Assembly (NCBI GenBank): GCA_023423415.1
Contig: JAFAFP010000084.1
Location: 1-16,999, forward strand
Reading direction: 5' to 3'
From: Pseudomonadota bacterium
Lineage (GTDB): Bacteria; Pseudomonadota; Alphaproteobacteria; Rhizobiales; Xanthobacteraceae
DNA: 16,999 bases
Shown piece by piece: positions 6,186 through 13,078 of the stretch; position 1 is the first letter of the stretch, and each line of letters begins with the position of its first letter. Under the pieces are notes generated by a model that did no database searches, was not told the DNA's origin, and worked only from the letters and a program-made list of their open reading frames with translations. The translations under genes were made by a program, and so were the position numbers.

Positions 6186-7447
6186 CGATGTTCTTTCAGA
6201 ACATCCGCGATGGTCTGCGTTAGCTGAAAAACATCGCTCTGGCTGATGGTCAGAGCGGGCGCGAGATAGATCACCCGCTCGATCGGTCGGATGAAAGCGC
6301 CTTTTTCGACGAAGGCGTGCCGCAATCCGTTCAGGTTCTCGATGCGTTCAAGCTCCACGACGCCGACGGCGCCGCGCACACGCACCTCGACAACGCCCGG
6401 CAGGCCGCGACAGGCGGAGAGCCCCTGCTGCAACCACCCTTCGATACCGGCAACCTGCTTGAGACGTTCATCGCCTTCGAACAAGTCCAGCGACGCATTG
6501 GCAGCGGCGCAGCCAAGCGCATTCGCCATGTAGGTCGGACCGTGCATGAGTGCGTGCATCGGATCGTCCGACCAGAACGCATCGAAGACTTTCCTGCGTG
6601 CGACTGTGGCAGCGAGCGGCAACGTTCCGCCGGTCAGCGCCTTCGACAGCGTGACGATGTCGGGCACGACACCGGCGCTCTCGCACGCGAACATCGTTCC
6701 GGTGCGGCAGAAGCCGGTGAAGATCTCGTCGAAGATCAGCAGCAGGTCGAAACGATCGGCCAGACGCCGCAACCGCCGCAGCACCTCCGGATCGTGGAAG
6801 CGCATCCCGCCCGCCCCCTGGATCAGCGGCTCGACGATGATGCCGGCCAGCGTGTCCGCATGACGCTCCAGCAGCGCGACCAGTTCGGCCTCGCGCTCAT
6901 TGTCTTCCGGCAACGCCGCCATCAGATGCCGATGCAGCAGGCCGGAAAAAGCCCGATGCATGCCGGCGTCGTCGGAGATCGCCATCGTCGCCAGCGTATC
7001 GCCGTGATAGCCGCCGCGGAAATAGACGAACGTGTCGCGCTGGCCCTGCCCGCTGTTGAGCCAATACTGGATCGCCATCTTCATCGCGACCTCGACGGCG
7101 ACCGAGCCGGAATCGGTGAAGAATACGCGCTCGAGATCGCCGGGCAGCATCGCGGCGAGACGGTGCGCCAGCGTCAGCGCCTGCTCATGCACGAGACCGC
7201 CGAACATCACATGCGGCATGATCCCGAGCTGCCGCTGCACCGCCTCGCGGATATGCGGATGATTATAGCCGTGACACGCCGTCCACCACGAGGCGATGCC
7301 GTCGATGAGTTCGCGGCCATCGGCAAGATGAATGCGCGTGCCTTCGGTGCGCACCACCGGCAGCGGCGCCGGCGTGGTCTTCATCTGCGCGTAAGGCCGC
7401 CAGATGTGATCGAGGCCGGAGCGATACCAATCGACAGGATCGCGCAT
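6182..7447 (-). CDS. bioA: Adenosylmethionine-8-amino-7-oxononanoate aminotransferase (BioA)
   Basis: This 421-residue class III PLP aminotransferase converts KAPA to 7,8-diaminopelargonate using S-adenosylmethionine as amino donor. It aligns from memory with E. coli BioA along its whole length: HIWRPY near residue 14, ASWWTACHGYNHP (Trp54-Trp55), MPHVMFGG, TDSGSVAVEVAMKMA, RGGYHGDT (Tyr147), IFDEIFTGFCRTG (Asp240), and TLSKALTGGT with the PLP lysine at Lys269. The ATG at 7447 is chosen; a GTG at 7465 overlapping the bioB stop by four bases (GTGA) would add six residues and is a real alternative. A much longer open frame upstream is only the shadow of bioB. It is cotranscribed with bioB, and its 3' end overlaps bioD. 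Confidence 0.94.
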   Translation of the reverse strand: MRDPVDWYRSGLDHIWRPYAQMKTTPAPLPVVRTEGTRIHLADGRELIDGIASWWTACHGYNHPHIREAVQRQLGIMPHVMFGGLVHEQALTLAHRLAAMLPGDLERVFFTDSGSVAVEVAMKMAIQYWLNSGQGQRDTFVYFRGGYHGDTLATMAISDDAGMHRAFSGLLHRHLMAALPEDNEREAELVALLERHADTLAGIIVEPLIQGAGGMRFHDPEVLRRLRRLADRFDLLLIFDEIFTGFCRTGTMFACESAGVVPDIVTLSKALTGGTLPLAATVARRKVFDAFWSDDPMHALMHGPTYMANALGCAAANASLDLFEGDERLKQVAGIEGWLQQGLSACRGLPGVVEVRVRGAVGVVELERIENLNGLRHAFVEKGAFIRPIERVIYLAPALTISQSDVFQLTQTIADVLKEHR

Positions 7448-7461
7448 GGTCGCGCGCTCCG

Positions 7462-8460
7462 TCACACCTGCATGGCGCGGATGCCGAGCCGATCCATCAA
7501 CTGCTTGTCGTGATCGGCCGCGGGATTGGGCGTGGTGAGCAGCTTCGGTCCATAGAACATCGAATTCGCACCGGCGAGGAAGCACAAAGCCTGCATCTCG
7601 TCGGTCATGTCTTCGCGGCCGGCGGACAACCGCACCATCGAACGCGGCATGGTGATGCGGGCGACGGCGATGGTGCGCACGAACTCGATCGGATCGAGCG
7701 CCTTGCCTTGCGCCAGCGGCGTGCCTTCGACCTGCACCAGCAGATTGATCGGCACGCTTTCCGGATGCACCGGCAAGGTTGCGAGCGAATGGACCAGGCC
7801 GACGCGATCCTCCGCGTCCTCGCCCATGCCGACGATGCCGCCGCAGCAGACATGGATGCCGGCATCGCGCACATGCTCGAGCGTGTCGAGCCGGTCCTGA
7901 TAAGTGCGGGTGCTGATGATGTCGCCGTAGAATTCCGGCGAGGTGTCGAGATTGTGGTTGTAATAGTCGAGACCGGACTGCTTCAGCCGCTGCGCCTGCG
8001 GACCGTTCAGCATGCCAAGCGTGACGCAGGTTTCCAGCCCCATCGCGCGCACGCCCTCGATCATGGCGCAGACCTTGTCGAGATCGCGATCCTTCGGCGA
8101 ACGCCAGGCCGCGCCCATGCAGAAGCGGCTCGCGCCCGCATCCTTGGCCGCCTGCGCCTCGGCCAGCACCGTGTCGAGGCTCATCAGCTTCTCGGCCTTG
8201 AGCCCGGTGTCGTATTTCGCGCTTTGCGGGCAATAGGCGCAGTCCTCGGGGCAACCACCGGTCTTGATCGAGAGCAGCGTCGAGACCTGAACCTCGGCCG
8301 GATCGAAATTGGCGCGATGGACCGACTGGGCCTGAAACATCAGTTCAGGGAACGGCAACTCAAAAAGCGCGCGAATTTCGGCACGGGTCCAGTCGTGGCG
8401 CACCATTTCTGCCAATCCACCCGCTGAACAAACGGCAGTTTCGAGGGTTCCGACGGTCAT
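7462..8460 (-). CDS. bioB: Biotin synthase (BioB)
   Basis: This 332-residue radical SAM enzyme inserts sulfur into dethiobiotin to make biotin. The [4Fe-4S] motif CPEDCAYC gives Cys70, Cys74 and Cys77. Further family motifs are YCPQS, FCMGAAWR, LGMLNGPQAQRLKQSGLDYYNHNLDTSPEFY in part, CCGGIVGMGE and VRLSAGRED, which include the cysteines and arginine that hold the [2Fe-2S] sulfur donor. The ATG at 8460 is preferred because AGGA lies seven bases before it; an ATG at 8517 would add 19 residues (an amphipathic, Lys-rich stretch) and cannot be excluded. Sequence further upstream is intergenic. It is the first gene of the bioB-bioA operon and is divergent from the kelch gene. No BioR- or BirA-type operator is apparent in front of it. 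Confidence 0.95.
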   Translation of the reverse strand: MTVGTLETAVCSAGGLAEMVRHDWTRAEIRALFELPFPELMFQAQSVHRANFDPAEVQVSTLLSIKTGGCPEDCAYCPQSAKYDTGLKAEKLMSLDTVLAEAQAAKDAGASRFCMGAAWRSPKDRDLDKVCAMIEGVRAMGLETCVTLGMLNGPQAQRLKQSGLDYYNHNLDTSPEFYGDIISTRTYQDRLDTLEHVRDAGIHVCCGGIVGMGEDAEDRVGLVHSLATLPVHPESVPINLLVQVEGTPLAQGKALDPIEFVRTIAVARITMPRSMVRLSAGREDMTDEMQALCFLAGANSMFYGPKLLTTPNPAADHDKQLMDRLGIRAMQV

Positions 8461-8594
8461 CCGAGCTTCCTTCAGGCCAGCTTTTTGCGCGGCCTCCTTT
8501 AAGTCTGACGGCTTCATGTCATAGTGGGGCCGCCAAGCCAAGATAGCGAAGGCTGGCCCGGTCTTGGGGAAGCCGGAAGGGGGAGTAGGACTCG

Positions 8595-9662
8595 ATGATT
8601 TCAAGACGTTCGTTTGTTGCCGGGCTGACCGCTGCTGGCGCCGCTCCCGCGCTGGCTCAGCATGCCGGTCATGATCCGGTCTATTCGAGCCTGACCGATC
8701 CGAACGCGAAGACGCCGCCACTCGAGACCATGAAGCTGCAGCACGTGTTCGACTCACCGGCCCCCAAGGCGGCGCAGCAAGGCCGCTGGGTGAAAAAGGC
8801 ACCGCTCCCGCTCCCCCGCAGCGAGATGGCCTGGGCGACCACGCTCAACAACCGGATGCATGTGGTCGGCGGCTATGGCGAACAGCGAGTCGATCGTCCC
8901 TATCACCATGTCTATGATCCAGCCGCCGACAAATGGCATGTCGCCCCCGTGCTGCCGCGCGGCGCGAATCATGTCGGCGTCGTGGTCGTGAATGGAAAGC
9001 TCTACGCCATCGGCGGCTTCGTCGAGCAGAACCGCAAGCCCGACAATCAGTGCTTCGTGTTCGAAGGCGAGGCCTGGCGCCCCATAGCACCGCTGCCGAA
9101 ACCCTTCGCCGCCATCGGCTGCGCGGCGGTGAACGGCATCATCTATGCGATCGGCGGTGCAGTCGGCGACACCTTCGCCACCAAGAAATCAGTGGACTGG
9201 CACCTTTCCTACGATCCGCGCATCGACCAATGGGCGGCGCGGGCACCGATGCCGACCGGCCGCGACCATACCGGCACGCTGGCAGTGAACGGCAAGATCC
9301 ACGTCATCGGCGGGCGCGTGGATTCATTCCACACCAACTCGAACCTGCATCACACCTACGATCCCAAGACCGACAAATGGGAGCCGCGTGCGCCGTTGCC
9401 GACGGCACGGTCGGGGCATGGCGCGGTGCTCTATCGCGGCAAGATCTTCGTCATGGGCGGCGAAGGCACCAACCGCGTCTATGGTCAGAACGAGGCTTAC
9501 GATCTCGAAAAAGATACGTGGGAATCCTATGCGCCGATGATCACGCCGCGACATGGCCTTGGCGCCGTCGCCATTGGCGACTTCATCCATGTCGCCGGCG
9601 GCGGCCCGGTGATGGGCGGCAATTTCCAAAGCGCGATCCACGAGGCCTTCACGCTGGATTAG
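8595..9662 (+). CDS. Tat-exported kelch-repeat beta-propeller protein
   Basis: This 355-residue protein begins with a twin-arginine signal (SRRSFVAG at residues 3-10, hydrophobic core to about 19, likely cleavage after ALA at 21), so the folded protein should go to the periplasm. After a linker of about 60 residues come six kelch blades, each built as a hydrophobic strand ending in two glycines (VVGGYGE, AIGGFVE, AIGGAVG, VIGGRVD, VMGGEGT, VAGGGPV), then YDP...W and a PLP-type turn. This predicts a six-bladed propeller, which usually binds proteins or glycans; no catalytic motif is visible. GTAGGA lies four bases before the ATG. It is divergent from bioB with 134 bp between the chosen starts. 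A role in biotin metabolism is not supported by the sequence itself. Tat export of a propeller hints at a cofactor or folding need in the cytoplasm. Confidence 0.88.
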   Translation: MISRRSFVAGLTAAGAAPALAQHAGHDPVYSSLTDPNAKTPPLETMKLQHVFDSPAPKAAQQGRWVKKAPLPLPRSEMAWATTLNNRMHVVGGYGEQRVDRPYHHVYDPAADKWHVAPVLPRGANHVGVVVVNGKLYAIGGFVEQNRKPDNQCFVFEGEAWRPIAPLPKPFAAIGCAAVNGIIYAIGGAVGDTFATKKSVDWHLSYDPRIDQWAARAPMPTGRDHTGTLAVNGKIHVIGGRVDSFHTNSNLHHTYDPKTDKWEPRAPLPTARSGHGAVLYRGKIFVMGGEGTNRVYGQNEAYDLEKDTWESYAPMITPRHGLGAVAIGDFIHVAGGGPVMGGNFQSAIHEAFTLD

Positions 9663-9683
9663 CGCAGTTTGCACAATCGGTTC

Positions 9684-9706
9684 TGAAGGCTTAGGAGACG
9701 CCTTCA
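9684..9706 (+). terminator. Possible hairpin behind the kelch gene
   Basis: TGAAGGC and GCCTTCA form a 7-bp perfect stem with a 9-base loop, 21 bp past the kelch stop and 28 bp before the DUF3297 start. No T run follows, so termination is uncertain. The loop contains TTAGGAG, which is too far from the next start to act as its ribosome binding site. Confidence 0.3.
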
Positions 9707-9734
9707 AATCGACCCGCCTGACTTGAGAACCATC

Positions 9735-9983
9735 ATGACCGACACTTTTCCCGACCGCCTCTCCGTCGATCCCGACAGCCCTCACTACAACGAGGAATTG
9801 CTGTCGCGTGAGATCGGCATCCGCTTTGACGGCAAGGAAAAGACCAATGTCGAGGAATATTGCATCAGCGAGGGCTGGATCCGCGTTGCCGCCGGCAATG
9901 CGAAAGACCGTTTCGGCAAGCCGCTGACCATCAAGCTGAAGGGCAAGGTCGAGCCCTATTTCAAGGACACGCCGGCGGCTTAA
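9735..9983 (+). CDS. DUF3297 family protein
   Basis: This 82-residue protein has the characteristic opening DRLSVDPDSPHYNE, the segment GIRFDGKEKTNVEEYCISEGWIRV, and the closing LTIKLKGKVEPYF of the DUF3297 family, which is common in proteobacteria and of unknown function. It is small, soluble and charged, with a single cysteine, and has no signal peptide or membrane segment. The ATG at 9735 is chosen over an upstream TTG at 9723. It follows the kelch gene by 72 bp on the same strand and may share its transcript. Its codons for VAAGNAKDRFGKPL are nearly repeated at 11664-11706, where a relic of a second copy lies. Confidence 0.88.
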   Translation: MTDTFPDRLSVDPDSPHYNEELLSREIGIRFDGKEKTNVEEYCISEGWIRVAAGNAKDRFGKPLTIKLKGKVEPYFKDTPAA

Positions 9984-9991
9984 ACGCCGGC
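9971..9991. terminator. Hairpin between DUF3297 gene and lysR-type gene
   Basis: GCCGGCG and CGCCGGC form a 7-bp perfect GC-rich stem with a 7-base loop (GCTTAAA). The loop contains the DUF3297 stop codon, so the hairpin closes over the end of the gene. It lies 17 bp from the stop of the convergent LysR gene and could serve both strands, but there is no T run on either side. Confidence 0.4.
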
Positions 9992-10008
9992 TCCGCTTTC
10001 GCGCGGCA

Positions 10009-10920
10009 TCAACTCGTGCTGGACAACCGTGCCCGCAAGCGCGGCGCGGCAAAATCCAGAAACGCGCGAAGCTTGAGCGGCAATTGCCCCTGCCCCGGAT
10101 ACACAAGATGCACCGGTGCAGGTTCGGGCTCGTAAGCTTCGAGAATGGTTTTCAGCTTGCCTGACCGGATCGCGCCCTCGGCCTGATACGCGAACACACG
10201 CACAATTCCCGTTCCTTCCACCGCGGCTTCAACCGCCGCAGCGGCGGTGTTGACGCGCAAACGCGCGTGCATGGAAATCTCCTTCAACTGTCCATCCTGC
10301 TGAAAGAGCCATTGAGCGCCGCCGAAAAGACGCTCGAAACTCACGCAGGCGTGTCCGGCCAATGCTTCCGGCTGATGCGGCTCGCCGTGCGTGGCGAGAT
10401 AATCCGGGCTTGCGCAGACGACCCATCGCATGACACCGACTCGTGCCGCCATCAGACTGCTGTCCGGCAAACTGCCGATCCGCAGGCCGACATCGATATG
10501 CTCGTCGAGCAGATGCGTGACATGATCCGACAGATCCATGCGGACATCGACATCGGGATAAGCGGTGAGGAATTCCGTCACCACCGGCAAGACGTGCAAC
10601 TGACCAAACAGGATCGGCGCGGTGATCGCGAGTTCGCCCCTGGCGGCGCTGTATTCTCCCGCCACCGCCCGTTCCGCTTCGCCGATGTCATCGAGGATGC
10701 GCCGGCAGGCTGCGACATAGCTGCGCCCGGCATCCGTGAGCGAGAGCTGGCGCGTGGAGCGATTGAACAACCGCGCATCCAGATGGCGTTCGAGATCGGA
10801 AATCTTGCGGCTGAGCGAGGCCAGCGGCATGCCAACCTTGCGCGCCGCAGCGGACAGGCTGCCGGCCTCGACGACGGCCAACAGCAAGGACATGGACTCC
10901 AGCCGATCCATTTCTTCCAT
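10009..10920 (-). CDS. LysR-family transcriptional regulator
   Basis: This 303-residue DNA-binding protein has an N-terminal winged helix-turn-helix (about residues 4-62: LLLAVVEAGSLSAAARKVGMP, then SRKISDLERHLDARLFNRSTR, LSLTDAGR) and a C-terminal periplasmic-binding-like effector domain from about 90 to 295 (GELAITAPILFGQLHVLP onward). It belongs to the large CrgA/AaeR-like subgroup with the MEEMDRLESM type of start. The ATG at 10920 is used; the ATG at 10911 would remove three residues. It is divergent from the FMN-binding protein gene, and a perfect T-N11-A palindrome lies between them, so it most likely controls that gene and itself. The effector is unknown. Confidence 0.9.
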   Translation of the reverse strand: MEEMDRLESMSLLLAVVEAGSLSAAARKVGMPLASLSRKISDLERHLDARLFNRSTRQLSLTDAGRSYVAACRRILDDIGEAERAVAGEYSAARGELAITAPILFGQLHVLPVVTEFLTAYPDVDVRMDLSDHVTHLLDEHIDVGLRIGSLPDSSLMAARVGVMRWVVCASPDYLATHGEPHQPEALAGHACVSFERLFGGAQWLFQQDGQLKEISMHARLRVNTAAAAVEAAVEGTGIVRVFAYQAEGAIRSGKLKTILEAYEPEPAPVHLVYPGQGQLPLKLRAFLDFAAPRLRARLSSTS

Positions 10921-10957
10921 AATCCGGAAGGAATTCTCTCAAGATAAATATCTAATA

Positions 10958-10970
10958 TCTCGTAATGAGA
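10958..10970. promoter_or_regulatory. Candidate LysR-type operator (T-N11-A)
   Basis: TCTCGTAATGAGA is a perfect inverted repeat (TCTC/GAGA around GTAAT) that fits the T-N11-A pattern of LysR-type operators exactly. It lies 38 bp from the regulator start and 52 bp from the divergent target start. A second smaller repeat, AGAT-AAAT-ATCT (10942-10953), stands next to it and could be the activation half-site. Confidence 0.55.
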
Positions 10971-11021
10971 GGCGCTAGCTCTTTTCCGCTTGGCGGGCCG
11001 TCCACGAAGGAGGAGAGAACC

Positions 11022-11660
11022 ATGCGAATATCCAGCGATGTCGCCTTCACCCCGACGGTCAAGGCGATTCAGACCAGCAGGGGCTCGCGTCAGGCCTATG
11101 CCGGTATGGAGCAGCGCGGCGGATGGGAAACTCGGATCACCGATGATCTGAAGGCCTTCATCGAAGCGCAGACCAGCGTGTTCCTTTCGACCGCCACAGC
11201 CGATGGCCAGCCCTATATCCAGCATCGCGGCGGGCCGGCGGGCTTCCTGCGTGTGCTCGACGACAAGACCATCGGCTTCGCCGACTTTGCCGGCAACCGG
11301 CAATACATCACGCTCGGCAATCTGGCCGACAATCCGAAGGCGTTCCTGTTCCTGATCGATTATGCGCACCGCCAGCGCATCAAGATCTGGGGCGAGGCGC
11401 GCGTGGTGGAAGGCGATGCCGCCTTGATCGACACATTGATGCCGAGGGATTATCGCGCACGCCCGGAACAAGCGATCCTGTTCACGGTCTCCGCATGGGA
11501 TGCCAATTGCAAGCAGCACATCCCGCAACGGTTTGATTCCGCCGATGTGGCGGCCGCGCTGGCAGAGCGCGACCGCACCATTGCAATATTGCAAGCCGAG
11601 GTCGCGCAATGGCGTGACAGGGCAAAAGACGCAACGACTGATGCTGTGCCAGCAGGCTAG
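11022..11660 (+). CDS. Pyridoxamine 5'-phosphate oxidase-like FMN-binding split-barrel protein
   Basis: This 212-residue protein resembles the COG3576-type flavin-nucleotide-binding proteins. The barrel begins about residue 43 (FIEAQTSVFLSTATADGQPYIQHRGGPAGFLRV), with the typical first two strands that bind FMN phosphate. It continues through IGFADFAGNRQYITLGNLADNPKAFLFLIDY and IKIWGEARVVE. The C-terminus (about 175-203) is a predicted helix with coiled-coil character (ALAERDRTIAILQAEVAQWRDR). A strong ribosome binding site, AAGGAGG, precedes the ATG at 11022. The exact reaction is unknown; the family includes oxidoreductases and FMN carriers, and true PdxH activity is unlikely. It is probably controlled by the divergent LysR protein. 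The last codons border on a relic of a DUF3297 gene. Confidence 0.85.
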   Translation: MRISSDVAFTPTVKAIQTSRGSRQAYAGMEQRGGWETRITDDLKAFIEAQTSVFLSTATADGQPYIQHRGGPAGFLRVLDDKTIGFADFAGNRQYITLGNLADNPKAFLFLIDYAHRQRIKIWGEARVVEGDAALIDTLMPRDYRARPEQAILFTVSAWDANCKQHIPQRFDSADVAAALAERDRTIAILQAEVAQWRDRAKDATTDAVPAG

Positions 11661-11663
11661 GCG

Positions 11664-11706
11664 GTTGCTGCCGGCAATGCGAAAGACCGTTTCAGCAAGC
11701 CACTAA
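11664..11706 (+). pseudogene. Relic fragment of a DUF3297 gene
   Basis: These 43 bases match 9885-9927 inside the DUF3297 gene at 39 positions, with a 24-base exact core (11670-11693 against 9891-9914). The four differences are all transitions (C to T or G to A relative to the intact gene). In the original frame three are silent third-position changes and one turns Gly into Ser. The fragment has no start codon and lies in the 58-bp gap between the flavoprotein gene and lpxD. Weaker similarity may reach into the last flavoprotein codons (GGCTAG against GGCTGG). It is not translated as far as I can see. Confidence 0.75.
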
Positions 11707-11718
11707 GTCGCGGCGGCT

Positions 11719-12753
11719 TCACGTTCTGGTGCGTTTCGGCATCAATTTCCTGAGCAGCGCGACCTGCCGGAAAAAATCGCGGCTTGGCTGCGCCGGGCTG
11801 CCAAGCATCTGCGCGCCAGGCTCAACATCTGAGATGACGCCAGCCTGCGCGCCGATCTGCGCGCTATTACCGATGCGCAGATGTCCGGCCATGGCGGCCT
11901 GACCACCGACCTGGACGAAATCGCCCAGGATCGTCGAACCGGAGATGCCAACCTGCGCGACGATGATGCAGCATCGCCCGAGCACGACATTGTGCCCGAT
12001 CTGCACGAGGTTATCGAGACGCGACCCTGCGCCGATAATCGTGTCGCCCGCCGATCCGCGATCGACTGTAGAGTTGGCGCCGACCTCCACATCGTCATGA
12101 AGGATTACGCGGCCGAGTTGCGGCACCGTCAGAAAGCCGGTCTCAGTGACCGCAAAACCGAAGCCTTCCTGGCCGATGCGCGCGCCGGGATAGACATAGA
12201 CGCGATCGCCCAACAAGGCGTGGCTGATGCTTGCATGCGCGCCGACGCGGCAATCGCGTCCCAGCACGACACCCCTGCCGATCACGGCGAACGGTCCTAT
12301 CCGGCAACCCGGGCCGATTTCGGCATCGGCTTCGATCACGCAGCCGGGACCAAGCTCCGCCGTCGGATCAACAGAGGCGGCTCCGTCCACAATCGCTGTC
12401 GGATGGATCCCCGGCGACGCCGATGGCGCCGGGTGAAACAGAGCGGCAACGCGTGCCCATCCGGCATATGGATTCTTTGTGACAATCGCGACCGAACTCG
12501 TCGGCACATGCGATTGCATGTCCGGGTGAACGATGACTGCTCCCGCTTGCGTTGTGCCCAGAAGCGAGGCGTAACGTTTATTGTCGAGGAAACTGACTTG
12601 TGCCGGACCGGCCGTCTGCAACGGCGCGACACCATGGAGCACCAGATCGCGTGTCGGTTCCGACACACCTCCCGCCGCCTTCGCCACCAAAGCCAGGGGA
12701 TAGGGCCCGCTCCTTTGGAAGAAGCGCGCATTGCCGGGCGACGCAGGCTGCAT
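11719..12753 (-). CDS. lpxD: UDP-3-O-acylglucosamine N-acyltransferase (LpxD)
   Basis: This 344-residue enzyme adds the second 3-hydroxyacyl chain to UDP-3-O-acylglucosamine in lipid A synthesis. The N-terminal domain (about 17-105) contains the uridine-binding fold with FLDNKRYASLL and the NPYAGWARVAALF segment. From about 112 to 325 runs a left-handed beta-helix of hexapeptide repeats (IHPTAIVDGAASVDPTAELG onward). The catalytic histidine is His254 in DNLVQIGHNVVLG, and FGF near 198-200 lies in the acyl-binding region. AAGGA six bases before the ATG at 12753 supports the start. Unusually, no fabZ, lpxA, lpxB or bamA is next to it, so this may be a second lpxD with its own acyl specificity. 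Confidence 0.92.
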   Translation of the reverse strand: MQPASPGNARFFQRSGPYPLALVAKAAGGVSEPTRDLVLHGVAPLQTAGPAQVSFLDNKRYASLLGTTQAGAVIVHPDMQSHVPTSSVAIVTKNPYAGWARVAALFHPAPSASPGIHPTAIVDGAASVDPTAELGPGCVIEADAEIGPGCRIGPFAVIGRGVVLGRDCRVGAHASISHALLGDRVYVYPGARIGQEGFGFAVTETGFLTVPQLGRVILHDDVEVGANSTVDRGSAGDTIIGAGSRLDNLVQIGHNVVLGRCCIIVAQVGISGSTILGDFVQVGGQAAMAGHLRIGNSAQIGAQAGVISDVEPGAQMLGSPAQPSRDFFRQVALLRKLMPKRTRT

Positions 12754-13078
12754 TCACTGTCCTTGTGAGGAATGAGACAGAGAGCTATCGGCTGCCCTGC
12801 CCAAATACAAGCGGCAATCTGGCAACGTTTTTTCACGATTGATGGCCTGAGATAGAATCGTTCCAATCGTGGCCCGTCAGATGATCCGGACCGCAAGAAG
12901 GGAAGCCCGAATCCGGTCGTGAGCGGAACAGTCGATCCCGAACGTCGCTGCGCTCAATCCGGATTTGCGGTAAAAATGTCAGCGGCATGACGATGCCGTG
13001 TGACTCCAGCGGCATCCGGCCGACCCCTGTTCGCGCGACCCGCCGGATTGCGTGTCATCGCTAGAAGATCAATCCGCC
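12754..13078. other. Intergenic region between lpxD and hydrolase gene
   Basis: This 325-bp stretch separates two divergent genes and should hold both promoters. I see no convincing gene. It contains the lpxD ribosome binding site at its left end and a small hairpin CGGCAT-GACG-ATGCCG at 12983-12998. A 60-codon minus-strand frame at 12833-13015 has no ribosome binding site and no protein-like pattern. I could not identify clear promoter boxes or operators. Confidence 0.6.

Noticed and set aside
7448..8254. A long N-terminal extension of bioA in the same minus-strand frame
   Set aside because: The extension lies wholly within bioB in another frame and is arginine-rich without domain character; BioA homology begins at 7447.
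12833..13015. A 60-codon minus-strand frame between lpxD and the hydrolase gene
   Set aside because: No ribosome binding site, no hydrophobic or domain pattern, and it lies in a likely promoter region.
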